From NCBI GenBank assembly GCA_035765415.1, contig DASTXR010000097.1, positions 124,001 through 188,000 on the forward strand: a stretch of 64,000 nucleotides of DNA, written 5' to 3'. Positions 51,838-60,396 of the stretch are shown here, in pieces. Under the pieces are notes generated by a model. The model saw only the letters and a list, made by a program, of their open reading frames with translations, had not been told where the DNA came from and ran no database searches. Numbering within the stretch: the stretch's first letter is position 1; every line of letters begins with the position of its first letter. The position numbers and the translations under genes were made by a program. The stretch is from CADEED01 sp035765415. GTDB taxonomy: Bacteria > Pseudomonadota > Gammaproteobacteria > Steroidobacterales > Steroidobacteraceae.

Positions 51838-52721
51838 CGCAGTGATTTCAACGTTCCGGTGAGATGCGGCTTTTCACCCTGCGCGTCCCGCAACGCGAAT
51901 GCCGAGCCGTTCTCGATCTCCCAGCGTTGCAGCATCAGCCAGGACGGCATGTAGATGGGTAGTTTGAACGTGACGTTGAGCTCGCAGCCACCGTCGAACT
52001 GCGCGGCTTCGAAGTCGGACGCCAGGCGACCCAGCGACCACATGCCATGGGCGATCGCCTGCGGAAACCCGAAGGCGCGCGCGGTGAGATCGCTCATGTG
52101 GATGGGGTTCACGTCGCCGGAGATGAATCCGTAACGGCGGCCGAGCCCGGCCGGCGCGCGAAAACTGCTCGACTTGATGGCGACCTCGCCGCCGTTTTCC
52201 ACCGCGCGGCTCACCACCGGCTTCGGGGCGCCCGGCGCAGGCCGTTTGCGCGCGAGAAACGTGCAGGTCTCATCCCAGAGCGGTTCACCCGCCACCACGT
52301 ACTCGGTGTGCAGATCGAATTCCTGGCCGCGCTCGGTGTCGCGATGGCCTTCGATCCAGCAGCGGATCTCGGCGGCTTCGTCGGCCGACAGCGGCTGCCG
52401 CATGGCGATGCGGTTCTGCACGTGCACCAGGCCGAACAATTTCACGGGAAACGCTTCGGCTCCGAGCATCGCCAGGTGCAGCGGCATGGCCAGCACGTGC
52501 GGATAGGCGATGGGCAGCGTGGCGCCCGTGGCGGCGCCGCAGATCTGCGAATACTGCGCGAGATGCTTGCGGTCGATGACCACCTTCGCCAGCCGCGACT
52601 CGATTCGCGGCACTTCGGCGCCCTCGCCCACGAGCGATGGCTTGCGCGACATCATGATCTTTGGATACATCGACCATACCGCCGGCGCGCGCGCGAACTC
52701 GAGCGAATGCTTGGCCTGCAT
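51834..52721 (-). CDS. MaoC-family acyl-CoA hydratase/dehydratase
   Basis: A 295-residue double hot-dog protein. The C-terminal half has the hydratase-2 motif: YGFISGDVNPIHMSDLTARAFGFP in pieces, with Asp and His in GDVNPIHMS and the AIAHGMWSLG helix. The N-terminal half is a second, degenerate hot-dog. Such enzymes hydrate trans-2-enoyl-CoA to the R-3-hydroxyacyl-CoA. The ATG at 52721 lies downstream of the ccmI stop; an upstream TTG at 52775 would overlap ccmI by 26 bases and is less likely. The transporter gene is coupled to it. Confidence 0.87.
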   Translation of the reverse strand: MQAKHSLEFARAPAVWSMYPKIMMSRKPSLVGEGAEVPRIESRLAKVVIDRKHLAQYSQICGAATGATLPIAYPHVLAMPLHLAMLGAEAFPVKLFGLVHVQNRIAMRQPLSADEAAEIRCWIEGHRDTERGQEFDLHTEYVVAGEPLWDETCTFLARKRPAPGAPKPVVSRAVENGGEVAIKSSSFRAPAGLGRRYGFISGDVNPIHMSDLTARAFGFPQAIAHGMWSLGRLASDFEAAQFDGGCELNVTFKLPIYMPSWLMLQRWEIENGSAFALRDAQGEKPHLTGTLKSLR

Positions 52722-52749
52722 GATTACCCCGAAGTGCCGTTCGACTCGC

Positions 52750-53778
52750 TCAGGGCGCGAGGCGATCGATGACAATGTTCAGCTTTCCGTCTTTGCCGAC
52801 ATGATAGCTAACTTGTCCGAACGGATCGCCGCTGGTCGCGGTCGGGGTGCCGCCGAGAGCGATGCGGGCGACGATCTCGAGCTGCTGTCCGGCGGTGATG
52901 CGCCGCGTTTCGAGCATGGCGTCCGCCGCGGATAACTGGACGTCGACGGGAAACGATGCGGGAAGACGCTTGACAGCGAACGGCGGGCCTGGCGACTTCG
53001 GATCGCGCGCCGCCACGAACAGCGACGCGCCGGCCGGCACCTTGCTCGCGAGCGCCGGCGCCAGCGTGACGTGCACCGCCACCGTCGGCGCGGGCCCCGC
53101 GGGTGACGGACCACCCTCCGACGGAGAACCTGCGGGCGTTGCCGCCGCGCTTTCGAGCGCCGCCAGCTGCTTGCTGACGATGTCGCGGATTTGCGGCGGT
53201 GGATTCTGCGTGAGCAGGTGGCGGAAGCGGTCGCTCGCCGTCGCCGGCTCGCCCCGGCCCATCGCCGCGAACGCGCTGTAGAGCAGCGCCTTGGTGTTGT
53301 CCGGCTCGAGCGCCAGCGCACGATCGAACATGTGGCCCGCAGCCCCGCGTATCTGCTCGAAATCCTGCGCCAGCAGCGATTCGGCGACGCCGATGATGGC
53401 GTCGGCGTTCTGGCCGTTGGCCAGCCGGTCGGCGCGCTGAAAAGCGCGCACCGCGAGCGGAAACTGTTCGATCGACTGGTAGGTTCGGCCGAGCAGCATC
53501 CAGCCCTGCAGATCCTCCGGTTGTTTCGCGAGGCGCGATGCGAGCCTGGCGGCCATGGCAGCCGGCGTATCACCGCTGGACTGGGTCTCGACCCACGAGT
53601 AGTTGCTGAAGGCCGCGTACAGGCCGCCACCGCCTAACAACAACACGATGAGCACGCCGGCGGCGGCCAGCGCGGCCGCGGGACGCGCGTCCGGACGCGG
53701 CCGCATGAGCGGCAACAGCAGCAGTACCGCCGCGCCGATGACCAGGGAAGCTGCGATCAGTACGAACGCCAGTATCAT
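52750..53778 (-). CDS. ccmI: cytochrome c-type biogenesis protein CcmI (CycH)
   Basis: A 342-residue protein with two N-terminal membrane helices (1-25 and about 36-57), then TPR repeats (LQGWMLLGRTYQSIEQFPLAVRAFQRAD; LALEPDNTKALLYSAFAAMGRGE in pieces) that hold apocytochrome for heme attachment, and a C-terminal beta-rich domain. This matches CcmI of alpha- and gammaproteobacteria. The ATG overlaps the ccmH stop. It is the last gene of the ccm operon; the MaoC-type gene begins 28 bases further on and may be co-transcribed. Confidence 0.93.
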   Translation of the reverse strand: MILAFVLIAASLVIGAAVLLLLPLMRPRPDARPAAALAAAGVLIVLLLGGGGLYAAFSNYSWVETQSSGDTPAAMAARLASRLAKQPEDLQGWMLLGRTYQSIEQFPLAVRAFQRADRLANGQNADAIIGVAESLLAQDFEQIRGAAGHMFDRALALEPDNTKALLYSAFAAMGRGEPATASDRFRHLLTQNPPPQIRDIVSKQLAALESAAATPAGSPSEGGPSPAGPAPTVAVHVTLAPALASKVPAGASLFVAARDPKSPGPPFAVKRLPASFPVDVQLSAADAMLETRRITAGQQLEIVARIALGGTPTATSGDPFGQVSYHVGKDGKLNIVIDRLAP

Positions 53779-54227
53779 CGTGCGGTTTCATCCGTATCGA
53801 TGACGCTGTCATCGCTGGCCACCAGTGACGCGCGTTTGCGGACGATACGCACGCCGATGAACACGCCGAACAGCAGGAATACGAAAGGCGCGATCCACAC
53901 CCAGGCCGTTCCCGCCTGAAACGGCGGACGGAACAGGATGATGTTGCCGTAACGCGCGACCATCGATTCGCGGATCTGCTCGTCGGTCTTGCCGGCGATG
54001 ATCTGCTCGCGCACATCGCGGCGCAGATCGGAGGCCAGGCCTACGGGCGAATCGGCGATGCTCTGGTTCTGGCACTGCATGCAGCGAAGCTCGTGCGTGA
54101 GCCCGTCGTAACGCTCCTGCATCTCGGGAGTCGGCATCGCTTCCACGTCGAACGCGGACGCGGTGGACGTCACGAGCAGCAGCGCGCCGAGCGCGGCGAT
54201 GAGGCCCGCGCGGTTACAACGCTTCAC
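53775..54227 (-). CDS. ccmH: cytochrome c-type biogenesis protein CcmH
   Basis: A 150-residue thiol-redox protein with a signal peptide, a periplasmic helical bundle carrying the LRCMQCQNQSIADS motif (the CxxC reduces apocytochrome), and a C-terminal membrane helix (WVWIAPFVFLLFGVFIGV). The SIADSPVGLASDLRRDVREQI segment is strongly conserved in the family. The start is a GTG overlapping the ccmG/dsbE stop, and its stop overlaps ccmI. Confidence 0.96.
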   Translation of the reverse strand: MKRCNRAGLIAALGALLLVTSTASAFDVEAMPTPEMQERYDGLTHELRCMQCQNQSIADSPVGLASDLRRDVREQIIAGKTDEQIRESMVARYGNIILFRPPFQAGTAWVWIAPFVFLLFGVFIGVRIVRKRASLVASDDSVIDTDETAR

Positions 54228-54757
54228 GGCAATCCCCCTTTCGGAATGCGCGACAGGAATTCGCGCTGCCAGACTTCTTCGGTCATGGGCCCCACGTGGC
54301 GGTAGTGCACGAAGCCGTCTGCGCCGATGAAAAAGGTTTCCGGCGCGCCGTAGACACCAAAGTCGATGGCCGCGCGCCCGTCGCGATCAACGGCCACCAC
54401 CGAATAGGGATTGCCGAGTTGTTGCAGCCACTGGATGGCCGCGTCGTCCTCGTCTTTCCAGTTGAGACCGACCAGCGGCAGCACGTTCTGTCGGGCGATG
54501 GCGAGCAGGACTTCATGTTCGTCACGGCACGCCACGCACCAGGTACCCCAGACGTTCATGACCCACGGACGCCCGGCGAGTTGCGCGTTCGAGAGTGTGC
54601 TGCCGGGATTGCCGAGCACCGGCAGGCTGAAAGCGGGCACGGGTTTGCCCAGCAGCGCCGACTGCATCGTGCTCTTGTTGGGAGAATGCACGACGCCCAC
54701 GTACAGCACGCCCGAGAGCGCGAGGAACACCAACGCGGGAAGCAGGAATCGGCTCAC
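54224..54757 (-). CDS. ccmG: periplasmic thioredoxin CcmG (DsbE)
   Basis: A 177-residue membrane-anchored thioredoxin. An N-terminal helix (LPALVFLALSGVLYVGVV) is followed by the thioredoxin domain with the active site WGTWCVACRDEH, the Trp-Cys-x-x-Cys form typical of CcmG, and the EGVYGAPETF-type loop as FGVYGAPETFFIG. It keeps the cysteines of CcmH and apocytochrome reduced. The GTG start overlaps the ccmF stop, and its stop overlaps ccmH. Confidence 0.96.
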   Translation of the reverse strand: MSRFLLPALVFLALSGVLYVGVVHSPNKSTMQSALLGKPVPAFSLPVLGNPGSTLSNAQLAGRPWVMNVWGTWCVACRDEHEVLLAIARQNVLPLVGLNWKDEDDAAIQWLQQLGNPYSVVAVDRDGRAAIDFGVYGAPETFFIGADGFVHYRHVGPMTEEVWQREFLSRIPKGGLP

Positions 54758-56712
54758 GTCGCTTCCGCCGCCGATCCTTGCGCAACAGCGGGTTCAGTGG
54801 CCGCGACGCGCGCGCGATAGCGGCGATCCGTCGTGGCCAGCACGCCGCCCAGCGCCATGAGCCCGGCGGCCAGCCAGACCCAGTCGATGAGCGGCCGCAA
54901 CTGCGCACGCACGCTCCAGCGCCCGCCACCCACGTCCGCGCTGAGCGCCACGAAGAAATCCATGTTCCAGAGGCTCGCGATTCCGGCTTCGGTCAGCGTC
55001 GAACGCTGCACCCAGTAGTGCCGCTGCTCGGGATGCAGCACCGCCACCGGAGACCCATCGCGCAACACCGTGACCACGGCACGCATGCCGCCGTAGTTAG
55101 GACCTTCGATTTCCTTGATGCTGTCGAAGCGGTAGGCATAGTCGCCCATGGTCAATGTTTCACCGGGCGCGATGGCCGCGTCGCGCTCCACCGTGTACGA
55201 CTCCACCGTCGAGATGGCCACGAGGCAGACGCCGAGGCCGATGTGCGCGATGGTCATGCCGATGATGGCGCGCGGCAGCGTGAGGCGCCGGCGGATGCGG
55301 TCGATTGGATCGATGAGCGAAGACAGGATGATCCAGATGCCCAGCACGACGCCGATCGGCGTGAGCGGCTTGCCAGGGCCGTAACCCAGGAACACGATGG
55401 CGAGGCCAAACACCACCGCGGCCGCGCAGCCCAGCAGGATGCGCTTGCGGCTGTTGCCGAGCTGCCCACGCTTCCACGCGGCATGCAGTCCAATGGCGAC
55501 CAGCGCACCGAGCGGAAGCATGAGTATCGGGAACAGGTTGTCGAAATACGGCGAGCCCACCGACAGCGGCGTGATGCCCAGCGCATCGGCAATGAGCGGC
55601 GCCAGCGTGCCGATGAACACCATGGCGGCGGCCACCACCAGGAAGATGTTGTTGTAAAGCAGGAACGCCTCGCGCGCGGTGCCTTCAAAGCCCGCCGGCG
55701 ATTTCAGCAACGGCGCCCGCCAGGCGTACAGCGTGAGCGCTCCGCCGACCACGATGACCAGGAATGCGAGGATGAAGAGGCCGCGCGTGGGGTCGGCCGC
55801 GAATGAATGCACCGAGGTCAGCACGCCCGAACGGACCAGGAAGGTGCCTAACAAACTCAGCGAAAATGCGAGGATGGCGAGCAGCAGCGTCCAGCTCTTG
55901 AACACGCCGCGCTTTTCCGTGGCGGCGAGCGAGTGGATGAGCGCGGTGCCGACCAGCCACGGCATGAACGAGGCGTTTTCCACCGGATCCCAGAACCAGT
56001 AGCCGCCCCAGCCCAACTCGTAGTAGGCCCACCAGCTGCCGAGCGCTATGCCCACCGACAGAAACGCCCATGCCAGCGTCGTCCAGGGCCGCGTCCACCG
56101 CGCCCATACCTGGTCGAGCTTGCCTTCGAGCATCGCCGCGCAGGCGAACGCGAACGCGACCGAGAAGCCGACGTAGCCCATGTAGAGCATCGGCGGATGG
56201 ATGGCGAGCGCCGGATCCTGGAGCACGGGGTTCAGGTCACGTCCATCGGCGGGCGCCGGAAGCAGCCGTTCGAATGGATTCGACGTGGCGAGGGTGAACA
56301 GCAGGAACCCGAAGCTCACGAGTCCGAGCACCCCCAAGACGCGGCTGGCGAAGGTGGCGGGCAGGTTGCGGCTGAGAATCGCCACCGCCAGCGTCCACGC
56401 CACGAGGATCCAGGCCCACAGCAGCAACGACCCTTCGTGCGCACCCCACAGCGCGGACACGCGGTACAACGTGGGCAGCGCCGAGTTGGAATTGCTCGCC
56501 ACGTACAACACGGAAAAATCGAAAGTGACGAAGGCGTACACCAGCGCGCCAATGGCCGTACTCACGAGCACGAATTGCCCGGCCACTGCTGGCCTGACAA
56601 CCGCCTGCCAGCGCGCATCGCCACGCGCCGCCCCGAAGATTCCGAAGAATGTCTGCGCGCCCGCGAGCACCAGCGCGAGGATCAGCGCGAAATGACCGAG
56701 TTCAGGAATCAT
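54754..56712 (-). CDS. ccmF: cytochrome c heme lyase subunit CcmF
   Basis: A 652-residue polytopic protein with about 15 membrane helices. The WWD domain is GWGGYWFWDPVENASFMPWL, and the LWGAHEGSLLLW and DPALAIHPPMLYMGYVGFS segments hold the heme-ligating His residues. CcmF takes heme from CcmE and attaches it to apocytochrome with CcmH and CcmI. The stop overlaps ccmG; the start overlaps ccmE by one base. Confidence 0.97.
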   Translation of the reverse strand: MIPELGHFALILALVLAGAQTFFGIFGAARGDARWQAVVRPAVAGQFVLVSTAIGALVYAFVTFDFSVLYVASNSNSALPTLYRVSALWGAHEGSLLLWAWILVAWTLAVAILSRNLPATFASRVLGVLGLVSFGFLLFTLATSNPFERLLPAPADGRDLNPVLQDPALAIHPPMLYMGYVGFSVAFAFACAAMLEGKLDQVWARWTRPWTTLAWAFLSVGIALGSWWAYYELGWGGYWFWDPVENASFMPWLVGTALIHSLAATEKRGVFKSWTLLLAILAFSLSLLGTFLVRSGVLTSVHSFAADPTRGLFILAFLVIVVGGALTLYAWRAPLLKSPAGFEGTAREAFLLYNNIFLVVAAAMVFIGTLAPLIADALGITPLSVGSPYFDNLFPILMLPLGALVAIGLHAAWKRGQLGNSRKRILLGCAAAVVFGLAIVFLGYGPGKPLTPIGVVLGIWIILSSLIDPIDRIRRRLTLPRAIIGMTIAHIGLGVCLVAISTVESYTVERDAAIAPGETLTMGDYAYRFDSIKEIEGPNYGGMRAVVTVLRDGSPVAVLHPEQRHYWVQRSTLTEAGIASLWNMDFFVALSADVGGGRWSVRAQLRPLIDWVWLAAGLMALGGVLATTDRRYRARVAATEPAVAQGSAAEAT

Positions 56713-57167
56713 CAGGTGCCCCCGCTCGCGGCGGGCAGGTTCGGCGGTGGCGGATTGTTCTTCAACGACTCGGCCACTTCCGGCGGCATGTATTTCTCAT
56801 CGTGCTTGGCGAGGATCTCATCGGCGACGAACGTGCCCGCCTGCATGCGGCCGTGCGCCACCACGCCCTGCCCCTCGCGGAACAGGTCCGGCACGATGCC
56901 GGAATATTTCACCGGCACGGTGTGCTTGTAGTCGGTGACCAGGAACTGGATGTCGAGCGTGCCCGACGTTTTCTGCAGGCTGCCCTTCTCCACCATGCCG
57001 CCGAGGCGGAAGCGTTCTCCGGCCGGAGGCATTTGCGTGACCAGATCGCTGGGGTCGTAGTAGAGCATCAGGTTGCTCTTGAATGCGCGCGTGCCGAGCC
57101 AGGCAGCGACGCTGACGCCCAGCACGATGCCGGCCACCAAGAACATGCGTTGGCGGCGCGGAGTCAT
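56712..57167 (-). CDS. ccmE: heme chaperone CcmE
   Basis: A 151-residue protein with one N-terminal anchor helix and a periplasmic OB-fold. The covalent heme ligand is the His in the conserved LAKHDEKYMPPEV segment near the C-terminus. The FRLGGMVEKGSL block is also typical. The ATG at 57167 overlaps the ccmD stop (ATGA), which makes it the right start rather than the longer frame. The tail after the heme region is short and Asn/Pro-rich. Confidence 0.97.
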   Translation of the reverse strand: MTPRRQRMFLVAGIVLGVSVAAWLGTRAFKSNLMLYYDPSDLVTQMPPAGERFRLGGMVEKGSLQKTSGTLDIQFLVTDYKHTVPVKYSGIVPDLFREGQGVVAHGRMQAGTFVADEILAKHDEKYMPPEVAESLKNNPPPPNLPAASGGT

Positions 57168-57319
57168 TGCGACATCTCCATGCGTCTTTTCGCTTCCTGC
57201 TTGGCGCTGGTCAGGGAGTTCAGCGCCAGCACCAGGTTGAGCACGACGATGCCGAAGCCGAGCGCGAACGCCGGCCAGAGGTATTTTCCGTAGCCACCCA
57301 TGTCGAGAAATTCGTTCAT
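57164..57319 (-). CDS. ccmD: heme exporter protein CcmD
   Basis: A 51-residue protein: MNEFLDMGGYGKYLWPAF followed by one hydrophobic helix (ALGFGIVVLNLVLALNSL) and a charged end KQEAKRRMEMSQ. The GGYGxYLWPAF start is the hallmark of CcmD, which holds CcmE to the CcmABC heme exporter. It is coupled to both neighbours: its start overlaps the ccmC stop (ATGA at 57316-57319), and its stop overlaps the ccmE start. Its short length makes it easy to miss. Confidence 0.93.
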   Translation of the reverse strand: MNEFLDMGGYGKYLWPAFALGFGIVVLNLVLALNSLTSAKQEAKRRMEMSQ

Positions 57320-58053
57320 GCGAGAACCTCACGAACCCAGCTTGCATTGCGTTCACGGCGCAGCAGCTCGGCGCGCAACCGGATGAGCAGCACGGCGACG
57401 AAGTACAGCGCGAACGCGAGGAACATCAGCAGCAGCGGCCACAACATGTCGAAATCCATCTTGGGTTTGCCCATCTGCATGACCGTCGCGGTCTGGTGCA
57501 GCGAATTCCACCACTCCACCGAGAATTTGATAATAGGCACATTGATCACCCCGACGACCGCGAGCACGGCGCTGGCCTTGTCGGCCTTCGCCGGGTCTTC
57601 GATGCCGGCGCGCAGCCCCATGTAGCCGAAGTAAAGGAACAGCAGCACCAGTTCGGCGGTGAGCCGTGGATCCCAGACCCAGTAGGCGCCCCACATGGGC
57701 TTGCCCCACAACATGCCGGTGCCGAGCGCGGCGACCGTGAACCACGCGCCGACCGGTGCACAGGCGGCGGCCGCGGCATGCGCCACTTTCATGCGCCAGA
57801 TGAGGCCTACCGCGGCGGCGACCGCCATGGTGGTGTAGATCATGAGTGACAGCCAGGCGGTGGGCGCATGCACGTACACCATGCGGAATGCGTCCTTCTG
57901 CTGGTAGTCCTCGGGGGCGAGCACCAGGCCGCCGTACAACGCTGCGCACATCGCGAGCGCAGCGAAACCCCCGAACCATGGCGTCCAGCGCCGCGCGAAC
58001 GCATATACATGCGGCGGTGATGCCAGGCGATGAAACCAGGTCCAGGTTGCCAT
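57316..58053 (-). CDS. ccmC: heme exporter permease CcmC
   Basis: A 245-residue membrane protein with six helices. The WWD-like domain is WGAYWVWDPRLTAELVLLF, flanked by His residues in YVHAPTAWLS and SLHQTATV. It presents heme to CcmE. The ATG at 58053 is the standard start; the frame extends upstream, but that part would overlap ccmB. It is ten bases beyond the ccmB stop and is coupled to ccmD at its 3' end. Confidence 0.96.
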   Translation of the reverse strand: MATWTWFHRLASPPHVYAFARRWTPWFGGFAALAMCAALYGGLVLAPEDYQQKDAFRMVYVHAPTAWLSLMIYTTMAVAAAVGLIWRMKVAHAAAAACAPVGAWFTVAALGTGMLWGKPMWGAYWVWDPRLTAELVLLFLYFGYMGLRAGIEDPAKADKASAVLAVVGVINVPIIKFSVEWWNSLHQTATVMQMGKPKMDFDMLWPLLLMFLAFALYFVAVLLIRLRAELLRRERNASWVREVLA

Positions 58054-58063
58054 CAGGCTCCTC

Positions 58064-58759
58064 TCACTCCAGTCCGATACGCACCGCGGCGGCCGCGGCC
58101 AGGGGCGCAAGCGTCACGCCGAGCACGGCGATCGCGCCTAACAAATACATCGGCGGCGCGATGTCACCGCCGTTGATGGCGAGCTGCGTGGCACGCGCGC
58201 CGAAAATGAGGATGGGCACCGCGAGCGGCAGCGTCAACAACGACAGCAGCACGCCGCCCCGCCGGGCTCCCAGCGTGAGGCCCGCGCCGATGGCGCCGAC
58301 CAGGCTCATGGCAAAGCTGCCGAGCGCGAGTGAAGCCACCACGCCGGCCATGGCCCCCATGGACACGCCCAGGGCGGCGGCCGCGATCGGCGCCGACAAT
58401 GCCAGCGGGAGCCCCGTGAGCATCCAGTGCGTGCAGGTCTTCGCAAACAACATCCATGTCAGCGATTGCCCCGATAAAGCGAACTGCTCGAGTGTTCCAT
58501 CCACGGCGTCATCGCGAAACAGGAACTCGAGCGCCAGCAGCGAGGATAGCAATGCTCCGATCCACAAGACACCCGGCGCGGCGTCTCGCAGTCGCGACAT
58601 TTCCGGAGTTAATGTCAGCGGGAACAACGTGGCCACGATCATGAAGAACATGAGCGGCTGAATGACCTGGGAAGGCTTGCGGAAAGCGAGACGCAGGTCA
58701 CGCACGGCCACCAGCCGGGCCGCCGCCAAAGCGGTTGTCTTCAAAACACGGGTTTTCAT
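58064..58759 (-). CDS. ccmB: heme exporter permease CcmB
   Basis: A 231-residue permease of the CcmABC complex with six membrane helices (AARLVAVRDLRLAFRKPSQV at the start; FRDDAVDGTLEQFALSG; a Gly/Ala-rich end). CcmB with CcmA powers the release of heme-loaded CcmE. The start overlaps the ccmA stop (ATGA at 58756-58759). Confidence 0.95.
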   Translation of the reverse strand: MKTRVLKTTALAAARLVAVRDLRLAFRKPSQVIQPLMFFMIVATLFPLTLTPEMSRLRDAAPGVLWIGALLSSLLALEFLFRDDAVDGTLEQFALSGQSLTWMLFAKTCTHWMLTGLPLALSAPIAAAALGVSMGAMAGVVASLALGSFAMSLVGAIGAGLTLGARRGGVLLSLLTLPLAVPILIFGARATQLAINGGDIAPPMYLLGAIAVLGVTLAPLAAAAAVRIGLE

Positions 58760-59373
58760 GATTGGCCGAGCTCCAGGGCCACGAGCTGCTCCGCCGGCAG
58801 CGCCAGCGAATGATGGACGGCGGCCACCACGATTCCCTCGCGCGCCAGTTGCTCGCCGATGAGGTCGCGCACCAGCTGTTGCCCATCGGCATCAAGGTTG
58901 GTGGTGGGCTCGTCCAGCAGCCACAACACGGCATTGGCGAGCAACACCCCCGCCAGCGCGACACGGCGCTTCTGGCCGGCGGAAAGCATGCGGGTGGCGC
59001 GATCGGCGAATGCGTTAGCGCCCGTGCGCGTGAGCGCGGCGTCTATTTCAGCGGTGGTGACTGAGCGGCGGATGCCGATTGAATAACGCAGGTTCTCGCG
59101 CGCCGACAAATCGCCTTTGAGCGGAGGTTCATGCCCGAGGTAGGCCAGCTCGGTGTGAAACTCGTCGCGCCGGGCGCGCGCCGGTGCGCCCCGCCAGAAC
59201 ACCTGCCCTTCCTCGGGATCGAGCAGCCCGGCGATGGCGCGGATGAGCGTCGTCTTGCCGGCGCCGTTCTTGCCGGTCAGCAATACACACTTGCCCGGCT
59301 GGCCCTCGAAGCTCAGGCCCCGAAGCACATGACGATCGCCGCGCCACAGGTGAACGCCCTGAACGGTCAGCAT
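58756..59373 (-). CDS. ccmA: heme exporter ATP-binding protein CcmA
   Basis: A 205-residue ABC ATPase. Walker A is TGKNGAGKTTLIR (near 33-45), the signature is MLSAGQKRRVALAGVLL, and Walker B is VLWLLDEPTTNLD. SAGQ in place of SGGQ is common in CcmA. It is the first gene of the ccmABCDEFGHI operon and starts 17 bases beyond the end of tRNA-Leu, on the same strand, so the operon may be read from the tRNA promoter as well as its own. Confidence 0.96.
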   Translation of the reverse strand: MLTVQGVHLWRGDRHVLRGLSFEGQPGKCVLLTGKNGAGKTTLIRAIAGLLDPEEGQVFWRGAPARARRDEFHTELAYLGHEPPLKGDLSARENLRYSIGIRRSVTTAEIDAALTRTGANAFADRATRMLSAGQKRRVALAGVLLANAVLWLLDEPTTNLDADGQQLVRDLIGEQLAREGIVVAAVHHSLALPAEQLVALELGQS

Positions 59374-59389
59374 TTCGTCAGCATGTGAA

Positions 59390-59476
59390 TGGTGCCCCGG
59401 GCCGGAATCGAACCGGCATGGCCTTGCGACCGACGGATTTTAAGTCCGTTGCGTCTACCAATTCCGCCACCGGGGC
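59390..59476 (-). tRNA. leuZ: tRNA-Leu (anticodon UAA)
   Basis: The minus strand reads GCCCCGGTGGCGGAATTGG at its 5' end, with a long variable arm, anticodon loop ACTTAAAAT (anticodon UAA), the T-loop GGTTCGATTCC, and an acceptor stem closed by CCGGGGC. The CCA end is encoded at 59390-59392. It is the third member of the Gly-Cys-Leu cluster. Confidence 0.97.
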
Positions 59477-59607
59477 GCCCGGTATGTCCGGTCGAGTGGT
59501 CGCCATTGTTATTAAGAGAGCTGCCTGCGAATGCCGAACCGCGCGCATTGTACAGGCTGCACTCGCGGGCACCCGCGCACTGGCGATCAAGGGCTAAGTC
59601 GCCGGAT

Positions 59608-59681
59608 TGGAGGCTAGGGTCGGAATCGAACCGGCATAGACGGCTTTGCAGGCCGCTGCATAACCATTCTGCCACCTAGCC
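59608..59681 (-). tRNA. cysT: tRNA-Cys (anticodon GCA)
   Basis: The minus strand folds as a cloverleaf starting GGCTAGGTGGCAGAATGG, with anticodon loop CCTGCAAAG (GCA), T-loop GGTTCGATTCC and a CCTAGCC acceptor end. The CCA is encoded at 59608-59610 after the discriminator. It lies between tRNA-Gly and tRNA-Leu as in enterobacterial pgsA-glyW-cysT-leuZ. Confidence 0.97.
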
Positions 59682-59711
59682 ACGGGCCCGAACGGAGGGT
59701 ACCTGCGGATT

Positions 59712-59788
<77 letters not shown>

Positions 59789-59829
59789 TCCTGGAGAGGG
59801 CGCAAATTCTAGGGCCGTCGCCCGGCAAG

Positions 59830-60396
59830 TCAAGGAATTCCCTCTCCGGTAACCCCTTCTTTCGCAAGGATTCGCATGACCGACGCCACCGAGTCGGCAT
59901 TGCGCCACCGGGCACGGCTTTCGGCGGTGACAAATCCCTCCTGCACCGCGTGATCCAGCATGCCGTACAGGGGTGCGAAGTAGTTTTCGACGTTCGCGAG
60001 GACCACCGGTTTGGCGTGCAGACCCAGCTGCGCCCAGGTGATGATTTCGACGAGCTCGTCGAAGGTGCCCATGCCTCCCGGCAGGCCGACGAAGGCGTCA
60101 GACATGTCGGCCATGAGCGTCTTGCGTTCATGCATCGTCGTCACGACGTGCTGGGTAGTGAGACAGGGATGCGCGCACTCGCGCTCGATGAGCATGCGCG
60201 GGATGACGCCCACCACCCGCCCGCCGGCCTTGAGCACGGCATCGGCGACGATGCCCATGAGCCCGAGCTTGCCCCCGCCGTAAACCAGCGTGAGCCCGGA
60301 CTTCGCCAGCGCCGCGCCCATTTCCTCGGCCGCGCGCGAGTAGCTAGGCCGCGCGCCCGGCGCCGAACCGCAGAATACGCAGACCGAGCGGATCAT
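59830..60396 (-). CDS. LOG-family nucleotide phosphoribohydrolase
   Basis: A 188-residue protein with the Rossmann-like LOG fold: CVFCGSAPGARPSY, LVYGGGKLGLMG and the signature VGLPGGMGTFDELVE. LOG proteins hydrolyse nucleotide 5'-monophosphates, releasing the base and ribose 5-phosphate; plant-associated ones make cytokinins, and bacterial ones (PpnN-like) are nucleotide-turnover enzymes. The ATG at 60396 overlaps the pgsA stop (ATGA). It is inserted between pgsA and the tRNA cluster, where enterobacteria have no gene. Confidence 0.92.
   Translation of the reverse strand: MIRSVCVFCGSAPGARPSYSRAAEEMGAALAKSGLTLVYGGGKLGLMGIVADAVLKAGGRVVGVIPRMLIERECAHPCLTTQHVVTTMHERKTLMADMSDAFVGLPGGMGTFDELVEIITWAQLGLHAKPVVLANVENYFAPLYGMLDHAVQEGFVTAESRARWRNADSVASVMRILAKEGVTGEGIP

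Noticed and set aside
56712..57356. Longer frame for ccmE starting at 57356
   Set aside because: It would run across all of ccmD; the shorter ATG at 57167 overlaps the ccmD stop and gives the normal length.
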